Made by a program: the position numbers and the translations under genes. The notes beneath the pieces were generated by a model, which saw nothing but the letters and a program-made list of their open reading frames with translations, did not search any database and was not told the DNA's origin. From NCBI GenBank assembly GCA_963804495.1, contig CAWDQN010000011.1:248001-312000 (forward strand): DNA of 64,000 nt, in the 5' to 3' direction. This document shows, one piece after another, positions 18,204 through 27,869 of the stretch. Source of the DNA: Rhodovastum sp963804495 (lineage in GTDB: Bacteria > Pseudomonadota > Alphaproteobacteria > Acetobacterales > Acetobacteraceae). Positions within the stretch are counted from its first letter, which is position 1, and each line of letters starts with the position of its first letter.

Positions 18204-20243
18204 TCAGTTTCCGTCCGCCAACCGGTTGATCGCGGTGACCAACGGCGAGGCAAACGGCAGCCTGCTGCGCTGCGCCGCTGCAGGATAGACCGGACGCGGT
18301 GCCGCCGTTGCGGTGTCCAGTCCGTTCTCAGCGTGAAAACCGCTGACGTAGAGCGGTACGCTGTCCAGCCAAGGCAGAAACGCCGGCGCCGACCAGACAA
18401 ATCCTTCTGCCGAGAGCACGGCTGCGCCGTCCGGCTGCCCTGGATCGGTAATTTCCAGCATTGCAAGCTCCGGGTTGACCTCGTCAAGGGCCGTGCGCAC
18501 AGCCTGCCATCCCGCGTCGGTGAGGAAGATGCCCTGTCCGACAAAGCTGAAACCCCGCGTCCGCGCTGCCGTCAGCACCGCGGGCAACGTATAGAATGCA
18601 TATGCGGCATCATCGACGAACACCAGGCTGCACGGCGCCGTGGTGCGCTGCGCAAGGGCCGAGAACAGTGCCACCACCTCTGCGCGCAACCGCGTTGATC
18701 CGGCCACCAGGATTACGCCCGGCGGGTCGGAATGGTTGCGCAGCTGGCTTTCGATCCCGGCGAACAGCAAGAACACGTCGCTGCGGTCGTCGGGGACGGC
18801 GAAGATGATGGCGCGCGCCGCCGGAACGAGGGTATGCGGCCGGCAGGGGCGGAGCCGCGCCCGCAGCTCCTGTCGGACGGCGGCACCAAACTCTGGAAAG
18901 AACGGCTCTGCTACCAGCGCCGGGTACAGCGTGGCGGCGGCGATGAACTCCACCGCCAGGCCGAGCCGGCGGATGGACTGGATGTCAATGCTGTGGTTGC
19001 TGGTGCCGCCGTCCTGGTAGATCACTTTCGCCACTGGATTGATCAGGTCGCTGGCGGCGAGCGCGCCGCGGAAGACGACGGTGAAGCCGGCAGTGTCCAG
19101 CAGCTGCTCGTTGCCCGGCAACAACCCGGCAAGGTCCGGCCGTGCGGTGAAGAACAGCAAATCGCGATCCGCCAGCAGGATGGCGGCGCCGAGGCGCAGG
19201 GCCAGCCCGACGACCGGCTGCAGCGGGCTCAGCACCCACCCCTCGGCCAGGGCGCCGAACCCGGGCAGCACCAGAATGCGGTCGAACCCGAGCCGCGTCG
19301 GCACGCCGCCGCCAGGCCCCAGCGCCAGCCATGTCTCCGGGTGCCGCATCATCTGCTGGAGCGCGGCAGTATGCCCGGTGTGGCAACGGGGCAGCTTCTG
19401 GTCAAAATGCTCGCAGAACGACTGCATGGAGATCAGCCGCACGCCGCCGCTGCTTTGCAGGAACGACAGGCCGTCGTCGCCAAGATAGACGAAGATTTCG
19501 GAGCCTTCGCTGGGACGCCAGGACGTGCAGAGCACACCGATGATGCCGCAGCCGGTGGCACCGAGGTCGTCGCGGTCGAAATAGGTGAACGCGAGCCCGG
19601 CCGGCACCTTCTGCCGGTCGACCACGATTGCCGGCGCATCGACGAACGGCCGGCGCTGCATCCATCCGACCAGCCAGGCGCTGCCCGCCTCATCCATGGC
19701 GAGCGCTTCGATATAGCCGATCAGATGTTCGGCACGCGGCCGCAGCGGACGGCCGGCGATCATGGATGCCTTTGACCGCAGCATCGCCAGGCGTGCAAGC
19801 AGGTTGAATTCCGCCGGCCCGTCTTCCGCGGCCACGAGACCGTCAGGTTCCTGCAGGTCAGCAAGACGCGTAACGCCCCGGTGCGAGGGGAGCAGCAGCG
19901 TCGTCCCGGCGATGCGCAGCGCCAGCTGCAAATCGCCACGCGTTGACGCGGTAGGCAGCAAGGTTGACATGGCCGCGGCGGGAAACCGGAACCCTGGCAT
20001 GACCTCCCGGCCGAGGGCTGCGATGATATCGTCGCGACGCAAGCCAGTGGCGGTGGTGGCAACCACGGCCGCGTCGACGACGAGTTCCACGCTCAACGTC
20101 CGGTCAGGCTGTTCCAGGTCCAGCGCCCACCCTTCGATGCCGATGTCGCGGTCGAACGTATCAACGTGGCCGCGGAACCGGTCGGGGAGACTGGCGGCGA
20201 GCGAGCCGGAAACGAAGCAATCCTGGTCAGTGGCCTGGGACAC
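18204..20243 (-). CDS. 679-aa protein with N-terminal GW-type domain, glycan locus, function unknown
   Basis: I do not recognise the full-length family. Residues about 22-95 match the short domain seen in the proteins at 21843-22715 and 54995-55828: a GHVD start, then IEGWALD, a VD-type strand, an RRDDIIAALG helix and a GFRFP end. The remaining 580 residues are soluble, Ala/Leu-rich, with no TM segment or signal peptide and motifs such as LPGFGALAEGWVLSPLQ and LLADRDLLFF. The gene is followed after one base by the GT4 gene, so the two are translationally coupled. The GW-domain is common in alphaproteobacterial glycan-assembly proteins, to my knowledge without a proven role. A glycosyltransferase-like activity of the long C-terminal part is possible but not shown. 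Confidence 0.75.
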   Translation of the reverse strand: MSQATDQDCFVSGSLAASLPDRFRGHVDTFDRDIGIEGWALDLEQPDRTLSVELVVDAAVVATTATGLRRDDIIAALGREVMPGFRFPAAAMSTLLPTASTRGDLQLALRIAGTTLLLPSHRGVTRLADLQEPDGLVAAEDGPAEFNLLARLAMLRSKASMIAGRPLRPRAEHLIGYIEALAMDEAGSAWLVGWMQRRPFVDAPAIVVDRQKVPAGLAFTYFDRDDLGATGCGIIGVLCTSWRPSEGSEIFVYLGDDGLSFLQSSGGVRLISMQSFCEHFDQKLPRCHTGHTAALQQMMRHPETWLALGPGGGVPTRLGFDRILVLPGFGALAEGWVLSPLQPVVGLALRLGAAILLADRDLLFFTARPDLAGLLPGNEQLLDTAGFTVVFRGALAASDLINPVAKVIYQDGGTSNHSIDIQSIRRLGLAVEFIAAATLYPALVAEPFFPEFGAAVRQELRARLRPCRPHTLVPAARAIIFAVPDDRSDVFLLFAGIESQLRNHSDPPGVILVAGSTRLRAEVVALFSALAQRTTAPCSLVFVDDAAYAFYTLPAVLTAARTRGFSFVGQGIFLTDAGWQAVRTALDEVNPELAMLEITDPGQPDGAAVLSAEGFVWSAPAFLPWLDSVPLYVSGFHAENGLDTATAAPRPVYPAAAQRSRLPFASPLVTAINRLADGN

Positions 20244-20429
20244 GGAGGTAACCTGTCACATGCGGGGTGCGATCGGGTCGGATTCCTATGCGACCGGCGC
20301 TGGACTCTGTCGTGTGATAATCCGTGGCTCTCCGCCAGCCAAAACAGTCGCTACGCCCATCTCTGAATGCCAGGCTCCACGACCAACGACCATGCGTATT
20401 GGGCGCAAATCGCGCCCAGAGCCTGTTGG

Positions 20430-21674
20430 TCATGGTGCTTTCGACTGTCGCATATCAGCCACACGCACGATACGCACCGGCTGTTCCGGGCCGAGGGGTG
20501 GGCCCTCATCCATCCGATGCGGAATATCATTCTCATCCATAAACGCTTTCATTTCTGCCCAATGATGTTCATACTGGCGCGAAATCTTACTGTAATCGTA
20601 TTCTTTCGCGACCCCGATAATACGCGCGCTTTGTACCGCTTCCATTGCCACAGAGGGAATGCTGAACGTATCGATTAATTCGTGCGTTCGATTGTCATAA
20701 TCGACCAATACGCCAGGGATTCCCTGTGCAAGCGAAGGCAGCACGCCGTGCACGCGAAATCCGGTCGTCAAATCCGCCGTCGCGAGTTGCTTCAGAAAAA
20801 GCGGAATGTCCGAGGAAAAAAACAAAGCCCGGCGGTAAATTTCGAAAATCTCATCTTCGCGATCAGATATCCAGCCGGTTTCGACCAATTCATCGTACAG
20901 CGGCTCGTACAGATCGGTTCGGCCCGCATAGAAATATTTTTCGAATAGTTCTCCTTGCGCAAAGAGTTGTAAGTTGGAGGTAGAAAAAAATTCTTTGATC
21001 AATGCCTTTTGGATAGCAAGATAACGTGGTATATCGCGAACATAGTCTGGTCCGATCTCACGGCGCAGCGTGACCGCTATATTAAGCTGCGACAAGGGCA
21101 GGCTGCGGATACGGCCCAGCCGCGCCTGGTCCAAACCCCATGTTGGTTTCAGGCTGCGGAACGCAGACGGGCAACCCACGATCCGCAGATTGTCGATGCC
21201 TAGGTCATAAAGCATTTGCGCGGTGATATACCCGCGAACGCCGAGCGTCCGGCAGCGGCTGGCAAGCGAGCGGACAAGTTCGACGGCATTTTCCGACAAC
21301 CGGGGCCGGGTGCCGAGCGGCGCCTGCATGCCGATCCCGGGCGCAGCGAGGGGAATCGTAATCTTTTCTAAAAAATGCCGAAGGTTTCCCCAGTTCATGT
21401 CCGAGTGAAGATAGTTCGAACCACGTAATATTCCGTAATCGCACTCACTATTAACCCATTCAATGATTTCATCGTCGACGGCGTGCGGATTTATCGCAAC
21501 CAGCTCATCGAATTTGACAAGTTTAAGAGTCGAATCGTAAACGACACTATCACCAATGTTATGGTATGTGGTGAGAAGCCGTTCAGCGTCTCCCGGCGTG
21601 GCGCCTGTATACCAACGCACGGAATCGCGACCATACACTTCACCGGCATGGTAGAGCACGAATGCGCGAGCCAA
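20430..21674 (-). CDS. Polysaccharide pyruvyl transferase family protein
   Basis: 414 residues. The N-terminus has the family pattern NIGDSVVYDSTLKLV, then ILRGSNYLHSDMNWG, then PLAAPGIGMQAPLG, then a C-terminal half with GFRVHGVLPSLAQGIPGVLV, the PS_pyruv_trans acceptor-fold motif (R-x-H). Members add pyruvyl ketals to polysaccharides, though many relatives of this family are uncharacterised. The gene has visibly more A/T at silent positions than its flanks, suggesting acquisition. It lies on the minus strand between the 679-aa gene and the GW-domain gene, with gaps of 186 and 168 bp. Confidence 0.85.
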   Translation of the reverse strand: MARAFVLYHAGEVYGRDSVRWYTGATPGDAERLLTTYHNIGDSVVYDSTLKLVKFDELVAINPHAVDDEIIEWVNSECDYGILRGSNYLHSDMNWGNLRHFLEKITIPLAAPGIGMQAPLGTRPRLSENAVELVRSLASRCRTLGVRGYITAQMLYDLGIDNLRIVGCPSAFRSLKPTWGLDQARLGRIRSLPLSQLNIAVTLRREIGPDYVRDIPRYLAIQKALIKEFFSTSNLQLFAQGELFEKYFYAGRTDLYEPLYDELVETGWISDREDEIFEIYRRALFFSSDIPLFLKQLATADLTTGFRVHGVLPSLAQGIPGVLVDYDNRTHELIDTFSIPSVAMEAVQSARIIGVAKEYDYSKISRQYEHHWAEMKAFMDENDIPHRMDEGPPLGPEQPVRIVRVADMRQSKAP

Positions 21675-21842
21675 GTTTTTCCCCTGTTCGGTCGGACGAG
21701 ATGACTGGTCTCAAACCCTGGTTCCACGCCAAAGCCCGCGATCGAAGCGCGCAGATAGCCGGCATCCTACGTGCGAGGCATCAGACCAGCAATCCAAGGT
21801 TCAGTAAACTGTAAACTTGCGATCGCCAGAGTCCGTCCCACC

Positions 21843-22715
21843 TCAGGCTTTCGGCGCCACCATAAACAGGCGCAGCCCCGAAAGCGCCTCGGCAGGAGGG
21901 TGTGACTCGGGCGGCCTGGGGCCGGCGTGGGTGCCGGCGTGGGCACCGAAGCGACAGCGCAGATCGAGCAAGAGCAGACGATCAGGGCCAAGCTGGTAAT
22001 CGATGGCCCCGTGCAACGAACCCTCCGCCGTCTCCGGTTCGGTATGCGACCCTTCCAGAAGCAAGAGCGATTCGCGCCAGGCGCACCATAGCGCGACCAC
22101 CGGCTCCGGCGTGCTCGCGGCCAGTGCTTTTCGCTCGGCTGCAACCGCCGCGATCCCGGCCGGGTTCTCTTCGACCAGCGTCACCCGCTCCATCCGCAAC
22201 AGCTCAAGCAGCTCGCGGGCTTCCTTTTCGGGGTTCAGCACCGCCGTGCCCGCGGCCCGCTCGGCCGCCCTGGCGAGCCGCAGGGAGCGGTCATAAACGC
22301 CGAACTGCTGGATCGCCTTCAGCAGATCCACGTCCATCTGCTCGAGCCAGCCGCGGCTGCGCATCCAGTCCAGCGACCTGGGCGAGCGGGTGTTCGGCAA
22401 CGCCGCCGCCGCGGCCCGCTTTCCAGCAATCCGGCTCGACGGTTGCAGCAGCACAAGATCGCTGCCTTCCAGCTTCACGACCACGCGCGGCTGGTCGCCG
22501 GCATTCCGCAGGGATATCGGGAAATCGAAGCCGGAATACCCGTCACCCAGCCCGGCATTGGCCAAGTCCTCTCTGAAGCCCTCGACCGACCCCGAGCCGA
22601 CGCACTGACCGTCGACGAACGCCAGCACCGTCTGGCTGCGAACGTTGCCGAAAGAGGCATAAATCCATCCGCCGATACGCTCCGCGGATATCAAGTCGAT
22701 TGCCCCACGCAACAT
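21843..22715 (-). CDS. GW-domain protein, paralogue of the gene at 54995
   Basis: 290 residues, no signal peptide or TM. The N-terminal domain (about 3-95) reads GAIDLISAERIGGWIY, then LAFVDGQCVGSGSV, then FREDLANAGLGDGYSGFDF. The middle has RSRGWLEQMDVDLLKAIQQF and GVYDRSLRLAR, and the C-terminus has VVALWCAWRESLL and PDRLLLLDLRCRFGAHAG. Every one of these blocks has a counterpart in the 277-aa protein at 54995-55828, so the two are full-length paralogues about 33 kb apart. Both sit beside glycan-modifying enzymes. Function unknown; a glycan-assembly scaffold or regulator is a guess. Confidence 0.8.
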   Translation of the reverse strand: MLRGAIDLISAERIGGWIYASFGNVRSQTVLAFVDGQCVGSGSVEGFREDLANAGLGDGYSGFDFPISLRNAGDQPRVVVKLEGSDLVLLQPSSRIAGKRAAAAALPNTRSPRSLDWMRSRGWLEQMDVDLLKAIQQFGVYDRSLRLARAAERAAGTAVLNPEKEARELLELLRMERVTLVEENPAGIAAVAAERKALAASTPEPVVALWCAWRESLLLLEGSHTEPETAEGSLHGAIDYQLGPDRLLLLDLRCRFGAHAGTHAGPRPPESHPPAEALSGLRLFMVAPKA

Positions 22716-24383
22716 AGCGCCTCCTGCTCTGCAACGATGCCCTGGGAGTTCGTCTCCTGTGCACCGACCATAAGGTCAATCCGTTAATGGATCAACGGTG
22801 ATAAGGATAAATCTTAATGGTTTTGGTTCCTGGCAGGGTACGCAACGAGGGTCTGGCTGCGCAGTTCACGAATGATTAATCGCTGACGGTGCCGTCGATG
22901 CGTGAACTTACTGTCTCCACCACGTTAATATATCGTTAATCGCTCTCCTGGATCTCTTTTTCTTATCTGCTATCCCAACCGTCTCGTAATAAATACTTCT
23001 ATAGTATGTAACCCCTGGCGTGCGCATTCACAACTTTATTGATAAGTTGGGCTGTCGTCGGGCGCTACGAAACGCGGGGTGGCCCAAAAAACCCATGTTT
23101 ACGATGAGGTGGCAAAAAGCCCTGGTCTTTTTTTGATATCTTCCACGCTGGTCTAGACCGGACGCTTGGCTGCACTGGCCGCCGGCTTTCCCATGCCGGC
23201 ATCGGACCGGCGTCCGGAACATACGCGTGTTGGCAATAAAGCGGAGGGCTTCGTCGCACGGCAGGACGGTGCGGCCGAACGGGCCTACGGCGCGGCGTTT
23301 GTTCCGGAATGACCGGCAAAGCCCTTCGACGTTATCACCCTTTGCGTGTGGGCGAAGGCGAGCGACCGGAACCCCTCGAGGCGGCATGATGAAGGGTATC
23401 GCCGCGGTGACAGCCCTCGACCAGGGCGCCGCTGCGGATGACGGGCAGCCTTCGATACGCTGGACGATGCCGTCGCTCACGCTGACTATATAGTATATGC
23501 CCCGGAGACGGCGGTTCGCTGACCGGGCGAGGCGACGGTGCGGCTTGCGGGATCGGCGTCGTTCGATTTAACGGAGTCAATACCGCCCGCTCATGGTTTC
23601 GCCCGCCCAACTCCTCTCGGCGCCGGACGCACGAGGCTCTGTCTCACGGCGGGCAGCGCGGCGATCGTCCGGCGGCGCAGCAGCGACATGCATCGTCAGA
23701 TCGCACTGCACCCGCATTCCCGGAGCATCGGCTACTCAAGCCACTGTTTTCGCGCCTCTCGTTGGCCGGACTACGGCGCGCCGGACGGATCCCGAACTGG
23801 CGAGCCCGCCACGCGGCGCCGCGTAGATCATCGGCAGTGGTGAGATGGAGTGGCAGGTAAGACCGCGAGACGACGACAGGGTCGGATGCGACCGAGCCGT
23901 GCCGTGTTGATCGCGTCCACCCGCCAGCCGGCAATGATACGCCCGGTTAGCGACCCTGGTCATAGCCGGAATGGCTGATCCCACTCAAAACCCATGGCTG
24001 CCTGCAATCCATTCCACCGCAGTGCTTGGCAGCGGGCTGCAGGCGTTGGGCGTGCAAAGGGTACTCTGTGCAGCCGGCGAAACTGTGCAGCTTGCCCGCG
24101 CGGGACGCATTCCTGCCGCGGGTGCTGAAGCTGGTTTCACCTGCGCGATCAGGCATTTTTATGCTGTAGCGTAACATTGTTTCTTGCCCTGCGGTGTGCA
24201 GCGTGCCGCTGCCTGTCCCCCTCATGCCACCGAACTCTGCTGAGCCACCCGAGAAGCCCGGGGAATCCGGAATCACGTCGCACGATCAGCACGCCGCAGC
24301 CGGCGCGTGGTCCGGTCGGAGATTGAGAGTGGACCGGAAGTTCCGTTTACGTATACAATCTTTTTTGCTACGTGAAGGTACCA
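22716..24383. other. 1.7-kb region without a convincing gene
   Basis: Several short open frames exist on both strands, but none has family motifs, consistent codon use or a credible start. The first 300 bases are A/T-rich for this genome (several GTTAAT and TTAAT words) and probably hold promoters for the minus-strand glycan genes. A stretch at 23843-23915 resembles the 5-prime end of the outer-membrane-factor gene near 9470. The last 60 bases contain TTTACGTATACAATC, a possible promoter for the TPR gene. The rest may be decayed sequence. Confidence 0.5.
22781..22798. promoter_or_regulatory. Imperfect palindrome in A/T-rich glycan-locus promoter region
   Basis: CCGTTAATGGATCAACGG pairs CCGTT with AACGG and keeps AT steps at symmetric positions. 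It lies 65-83 bases upstream of the GW-domain gene start at 22715 and is followed by further TTAAT-rich sequence. It could be an operator for the minus-strand glycan genes. The binding protein is unknown. Confidence 0.3.
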
Positions 24384-27300
24384 ATGTCGGACCTCCTGTC
24401 AGCTGAGTCACTCGGTTCTGTAGCCACGCCGCCGTCTGAAGCGCCGTGGCAGCTTGGCATGGCGGTCCAACAAGAGAACTGGGACGAAGCCCTGAAAATC
24501 TGGACCCGAATTGAACGCGCCGGTGGCGGCGCGGCCGAGGATTTTGCCCGTGCGGCGATGGCGCTGCGCCGGCTGGGGCGATTTGATACCGCGGAGGCGG
24601 TGATCGGCAAGGGTTTGCAGCGCACTCCCGATCATCCGGAACTGCTGGTGGATCACGCCTGGCTGGCCCTGGAGCGGGGCCAGGTCGATGAGGCAGAACA
24701 GCGCTGGCAGACGGTGATGGCACGGCTGCCGGACGAGCCGACGGGCCCGGTGGGAATGGGCGTGACGCTGCTGCGGCTCGGCCGGCACGATGCGGCGGAG
24801 GCGGTGTTTGCGGCGGCGCAGCCACGGTTTCCCAACCATAAGCCGCTGCTGCTGGAATGGGCACAGGCGGCCCACCGGCGCGGCGACTGGGCGGAAGCGG
24901 TGCAGCGCTGGGAGATCGCGCTGTGGCGCGGCGTGAACCCGGGGCAGGTTGTCGCCCGCTTGGTCGCGGCGTTGCGGGAGGCTGGTCGCCTCGACGAGGC
25001 CGAGGCAGTGGCCAGCAGCGGCGCCGCCGGGCCGGCGTCCGCGAGTCTGCTGGCCGAGCACGCCTTGGTCGCGCATGCCCGCGCCGACTGGGCCGCCGCG
25101 GCGCAACGCTGGCAGGCGGTGCGCGCCGCCTCCGATGACTTGACGAAGCTGTGCAAGGCCTATGTTCTGGGTGCCTGGGCCTTGCAGCACAGCGGTCGCG
25201 CCGAGGCCGCCGAGGCGCTGCTAGCCGAGGGCGTCGCGCGCCTTCCCCAGGAAGCCGAACTGTGGACCGCCTGGGGGCAACAGGCCTGCAACCGCGGCGA
25301 TCTCACCGAGGCGCTTCGGCGCTGGGGCGAGTCGATGGCGCGCCAGCCGGGCGCTCCGGACGGGTATGTCGGGTCCGCCCATGCGCTGCGTGAACTCGGC
25401 CGGATTGCCGAGGCGGAGGCGGTGCTGGCGCCGGCCCTTGAGCTGTTTCCCGACAATTTCTTCGTGCTTGCCGAACATGCCCGGACCGGGGAACTTCTGC
25501 ACGACCATACGGAGCGGATTCAGCGTTGGGCGGCCGTGCGGACCCGGTTCCCGGACAACCCGCTCGGCCATGCCCGCAGTGCCGAGGCCTGCCGGGCGGC
25601 CGGCCTGCTGGAGGAGGCGGCGGCTCTCGCCGAGGTAGCCGCCAGCCGCTTTCCCGATGACGTCGGGGCCGTCCTGGCGCAGGCCTATCTGGCCCGCGCG
25701 CGGCATGGCCCGACGGCGGCGCTGGCATGCTGGGAGCGCGCCCATGCCCGCTTCCCCGAACATCCCGCCGTGCATGCCGGCCTTGTCACGGCGCTGACCG
25801 ATGTCGGACAGTTCGAGGCGGCCGAGCGGGTCGCCAGCCCTGCGCTGGCGCGTTGGCCGCAGGTGCGCGAACTGCGGGCGGCGAGTGCGCAGGTGGCCAC
25901 GGGGCGCGGCAACCACGCCGAAGCTGTGCGGCGCTGGAAGGCCATGCGCGCCGATTTCCCCGACGCCATCGAGGTCTATACCGGCCTGGTCACGGCGCTG
26001 CAAGATGCCGGGCGTTTCGCCGAGGCCGACGCAGAACTGGCGGAGGTGTTGCAGAGTGCCACCCGCGCCACCCTCGCCGGGACGCCGCCGGGCGAGGGTA
26101 GCGTGTGCCATCCCCGGGAGGCCGAGCTGTGGAGCGCCTGGGCGCGGCTAGCCCAGGACCGCGGCGATCTTGCAGAGGCTGCACGGCGCTGGGGCGAGTT
26201 GTCGGCGTGCCTGCCGGGCGCTCCGGACGGGTATCTCGGGTCAGCCTACACGCTGCGCGCACTCGGCCGGATCGCCGATGCAGAGGCGGCGCTGGCGCCG
26301 GCCCTGGAGCTGTTTCCCAACAATTTCTTCGTGCTTGCCGAACATGCCTGGACCGGGGAACGTCTGGGCGACCAGACGGAGCGGATGCGGCGCTGGGACG
26401 TCGTGCGGACGCGGTTCCCGGACAACCCGCTGGGCCATGTCCGAGTTGCCGAAACGTGCCGGGAGGCCGGAAGGCTGGCCGAGGCGATGACGCTGGCCGA
26501 GGCGGCCGCCATCCGCTTTCCCGACGACGTCGGGGCCGCCCTTGTGCAGGCCTATCTGACCCGCGCGCAGCGTGGCCTGGCGGCGGCGCTGGCATGCTGG
26601 GAGCGCGCCCATGCACGCTTCCCCGAGGATCCGGCTGTGCTGACCGGCCTCGTCGAGGCGCTGGGCGATGCCGAACAGTACGAGGCGGCCGAGGAGATCG
26701 CCGTCGCGGCCGCGCAGCGCTGGCCGAGGGCGCGCGAGCTGCGGGCGGCGTGTGCGTTCGTGGCCACGCGGCGGGGCGACCACACCGAGGCTGTGCAGCG
26801 CTGGCAAGCCTTGCGTGCCGATTTCCCCAATGTCATCGCCGTCTATCCCGGACTTGCCGCGGCGCTATGCGATGCCGGGCGCTTCGCCGAGGCCGAAACA
26901 GTCTTGGCGGAGGCACTGCGGCACAATCCGGATGATATCGAACTCGCGCGCCAGCAGGCCATCACGGTAACCGCTGCGCGCGACTGGTCGCGCGCGCTGC
27001 CGCTGTGGCAGACGCTTCTGCGCCGGGCGCCGGACAGCCGTGCCGTGCGCGTCGCGGTCCATGACGCCGCCGCGCGCGCGCGGCTCGATGAGGGAGCGGG
27101 CGAGCTCCCAGCCGCAACCGACACCGTGCCTTCGGCGCTGCTGACCGATCTGCTGGCGCAGGCGCCGGTGGGCGACGGGGCGGACACAGGCGCGTTGCTG
27201 ATGCGCTTCGAGAGCCTGGGTGACACCTGCGAATTCGGCATCTTGCAACGGCAGTTTGAGGTGGAGCCACTGAGTCTGCTGCGCTGGGCCACGGTCCACC

Positions 27301-27794
27301 CCAAACCGCTGCTGGCCGCACTGCGCGAGCGCTTCGCCGGGATCGGCGAGCCGCATCAGACCGAACTGGCTGTTGCCGCCGGCGACTACGCCCTGCGTGA
27401 CACCCGGTACCGGTTCTGGTTTGCCACTTTCGTGCGCGAAACGCAGGAACCGCGCAGCACGTTCTTCCCGCAACAATGCCAGCGCATGCAGTTCCTGCGG
27501 CGGGCGCTCATCCAGACGATCGAGAGCGGTGAAAGCATCCTGGTGTATAAATACGACCCGGCCACCGATGATGGCATGCTGTGGGCGATGCGCGCAGCGG
27601 TGCGCACTTACAATCCGCGCACCATGTTGCTGGGCGTGCGCCTGGAGGATTCGGGCCATCCGAGCGGCAGCATCGATGTGCTCGGGGACGGGTTGGTGGC
27701 TGGCTATGTCGACCGCTTCTCCAATACCGACGTGTCGGTCGATGCATGGCTGTCGATCTGCCGCCAGACCGCGGCGTTGCACCAGACATCGTAA
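24384..27794 (+). CDS. 1136-aa TPR protein with uncharacterised C-terminal LGDTCEFG domain
   Basis: ATG at 24384 is preceded by GAAGG at 5-base spacing; a GTG at 24372 in frame is less likely. Residues about 15-920 are a long TPR-like solenoid of 34-36-residue helical hairpins rich in Ala, Glu and Trp (RWG, RWQ, RWK every second helix). Two blocks of about 270 residues (starting near 291 and 580) are near-duplicates, repeating at exactly 289 codons. The C-terminal domain (about 930-1136) begins RFESLGDTCEFGILQRQF and continues EPLSLLRWATVHPKPLL, ending with a sheet-like QRMQFLRRAL and LVYKYDP; I know it as a recurring but functionally unassigned domain in alphaproteobacterial glycan loci. No signal peptide. 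It probably acts in the cytoplasm on glycan assembly. Confidence 0.82.
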   Translation: MSDLLSAESLGSVATPPSEAPWQLGMAVQQENWDEALKIWTRIERAGGGAAEDFARAAMALRRLGRFDTAEAVIGKGLQRTPDHPELLVDHAWLALERGQVDEAEQRWQTVMARLPDEPTGPVGMGVTLLRLGRHDAAEAVFAAAQPRFPNHKPLLLEWAQAAHRRGDWAEAVQRWEIALWRGVNPGQVVARLVAALREAGRLDEAEAVASSGAAGPASASLLAEHALVAHARADWAAAAQRWQAVRAASDDLTKLCKAYVLGAWALQHSGRAEAAEALLAEGVARLPQEAELWTAWGQQACNRGDLTEALRRWGESMARQPGAPDGYVGSAHALRELGRIAEAEAVLAPALELFPDNFFVLAEHARTGELLHDHTERIQRWAAVRTRFPDNPLGHARSAEACRAAGLLEEAAALAEVAASRFPDDVGAVLAQAYLARARHGPTAALACWERAHARFPEHPAVHAGLVTALTDVGQFEAAERVASPALARWPQVRELRAASAQVATGRGNHAEAVRRWKAMRADFPDAIEVYTGLVTALQDAGRFAEADAELAEVLQSATRATLAGTPPGEGSVCHPREAELWSAWARLAQDRGDLAEAARRWGELSACLPGAPDGYLGSAYTLRALGRIADAEAALAPALELFPNNFFVLAEHAWTGERLGDQTERMRRWDVVRTRFPDNPLGHVRVAETCREAGRLAEAMTLAEAAAIRFPDDVGAALVQAYLTRAQRGLAAALACWERAHARFPEDPAVLTGLVEALGDAEQYEAAEEIAVAAAQRWPRARELRAACAFVATRRGDHTEAVQRWQALRADFPNVIAVYPGLAAALCDAGRFAEAETVLAEALRHNPDDIELARQQAITVTAARDWSRALPLWQTLLRRAPDSRAVRVAVHDAAARARLDEGAGELPAATDTVPSALLTDLLAQAPVGDGADTGALLMRFESLGDTCEFGILQRQFEVEPLSLLRWATVHPKPLLAALRERFAGIGEPHQTELAVAAGDYALRDTRYRFWFATFVRETQEPRSTFFPQQCQRMQFLRRALIQTIESGESILVYKYDPATDDGMLWAMRAAVRTYNPRTMLLGVRLEDSGHPSGSIDVLGDGLVAGYVDRFSNTDVSVDAWLSICRQTAALHQTS

Positions 27795-27869
27795 ACGAAC
27801 CCAGGTTGTTGCCTTGCTATTTGACAAGACAAACCGGGGATTCTTCGTGAGGAATAAAGCAAGATATCT

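Noticed and set aside
23028..23480. 150-aa minus-strand frame in the 22.7-24.4 kb gap
   Set aside because: No family motif, irregular codon use and no good start. I compared it with IS5-type C-termini and saw no usable alignment.
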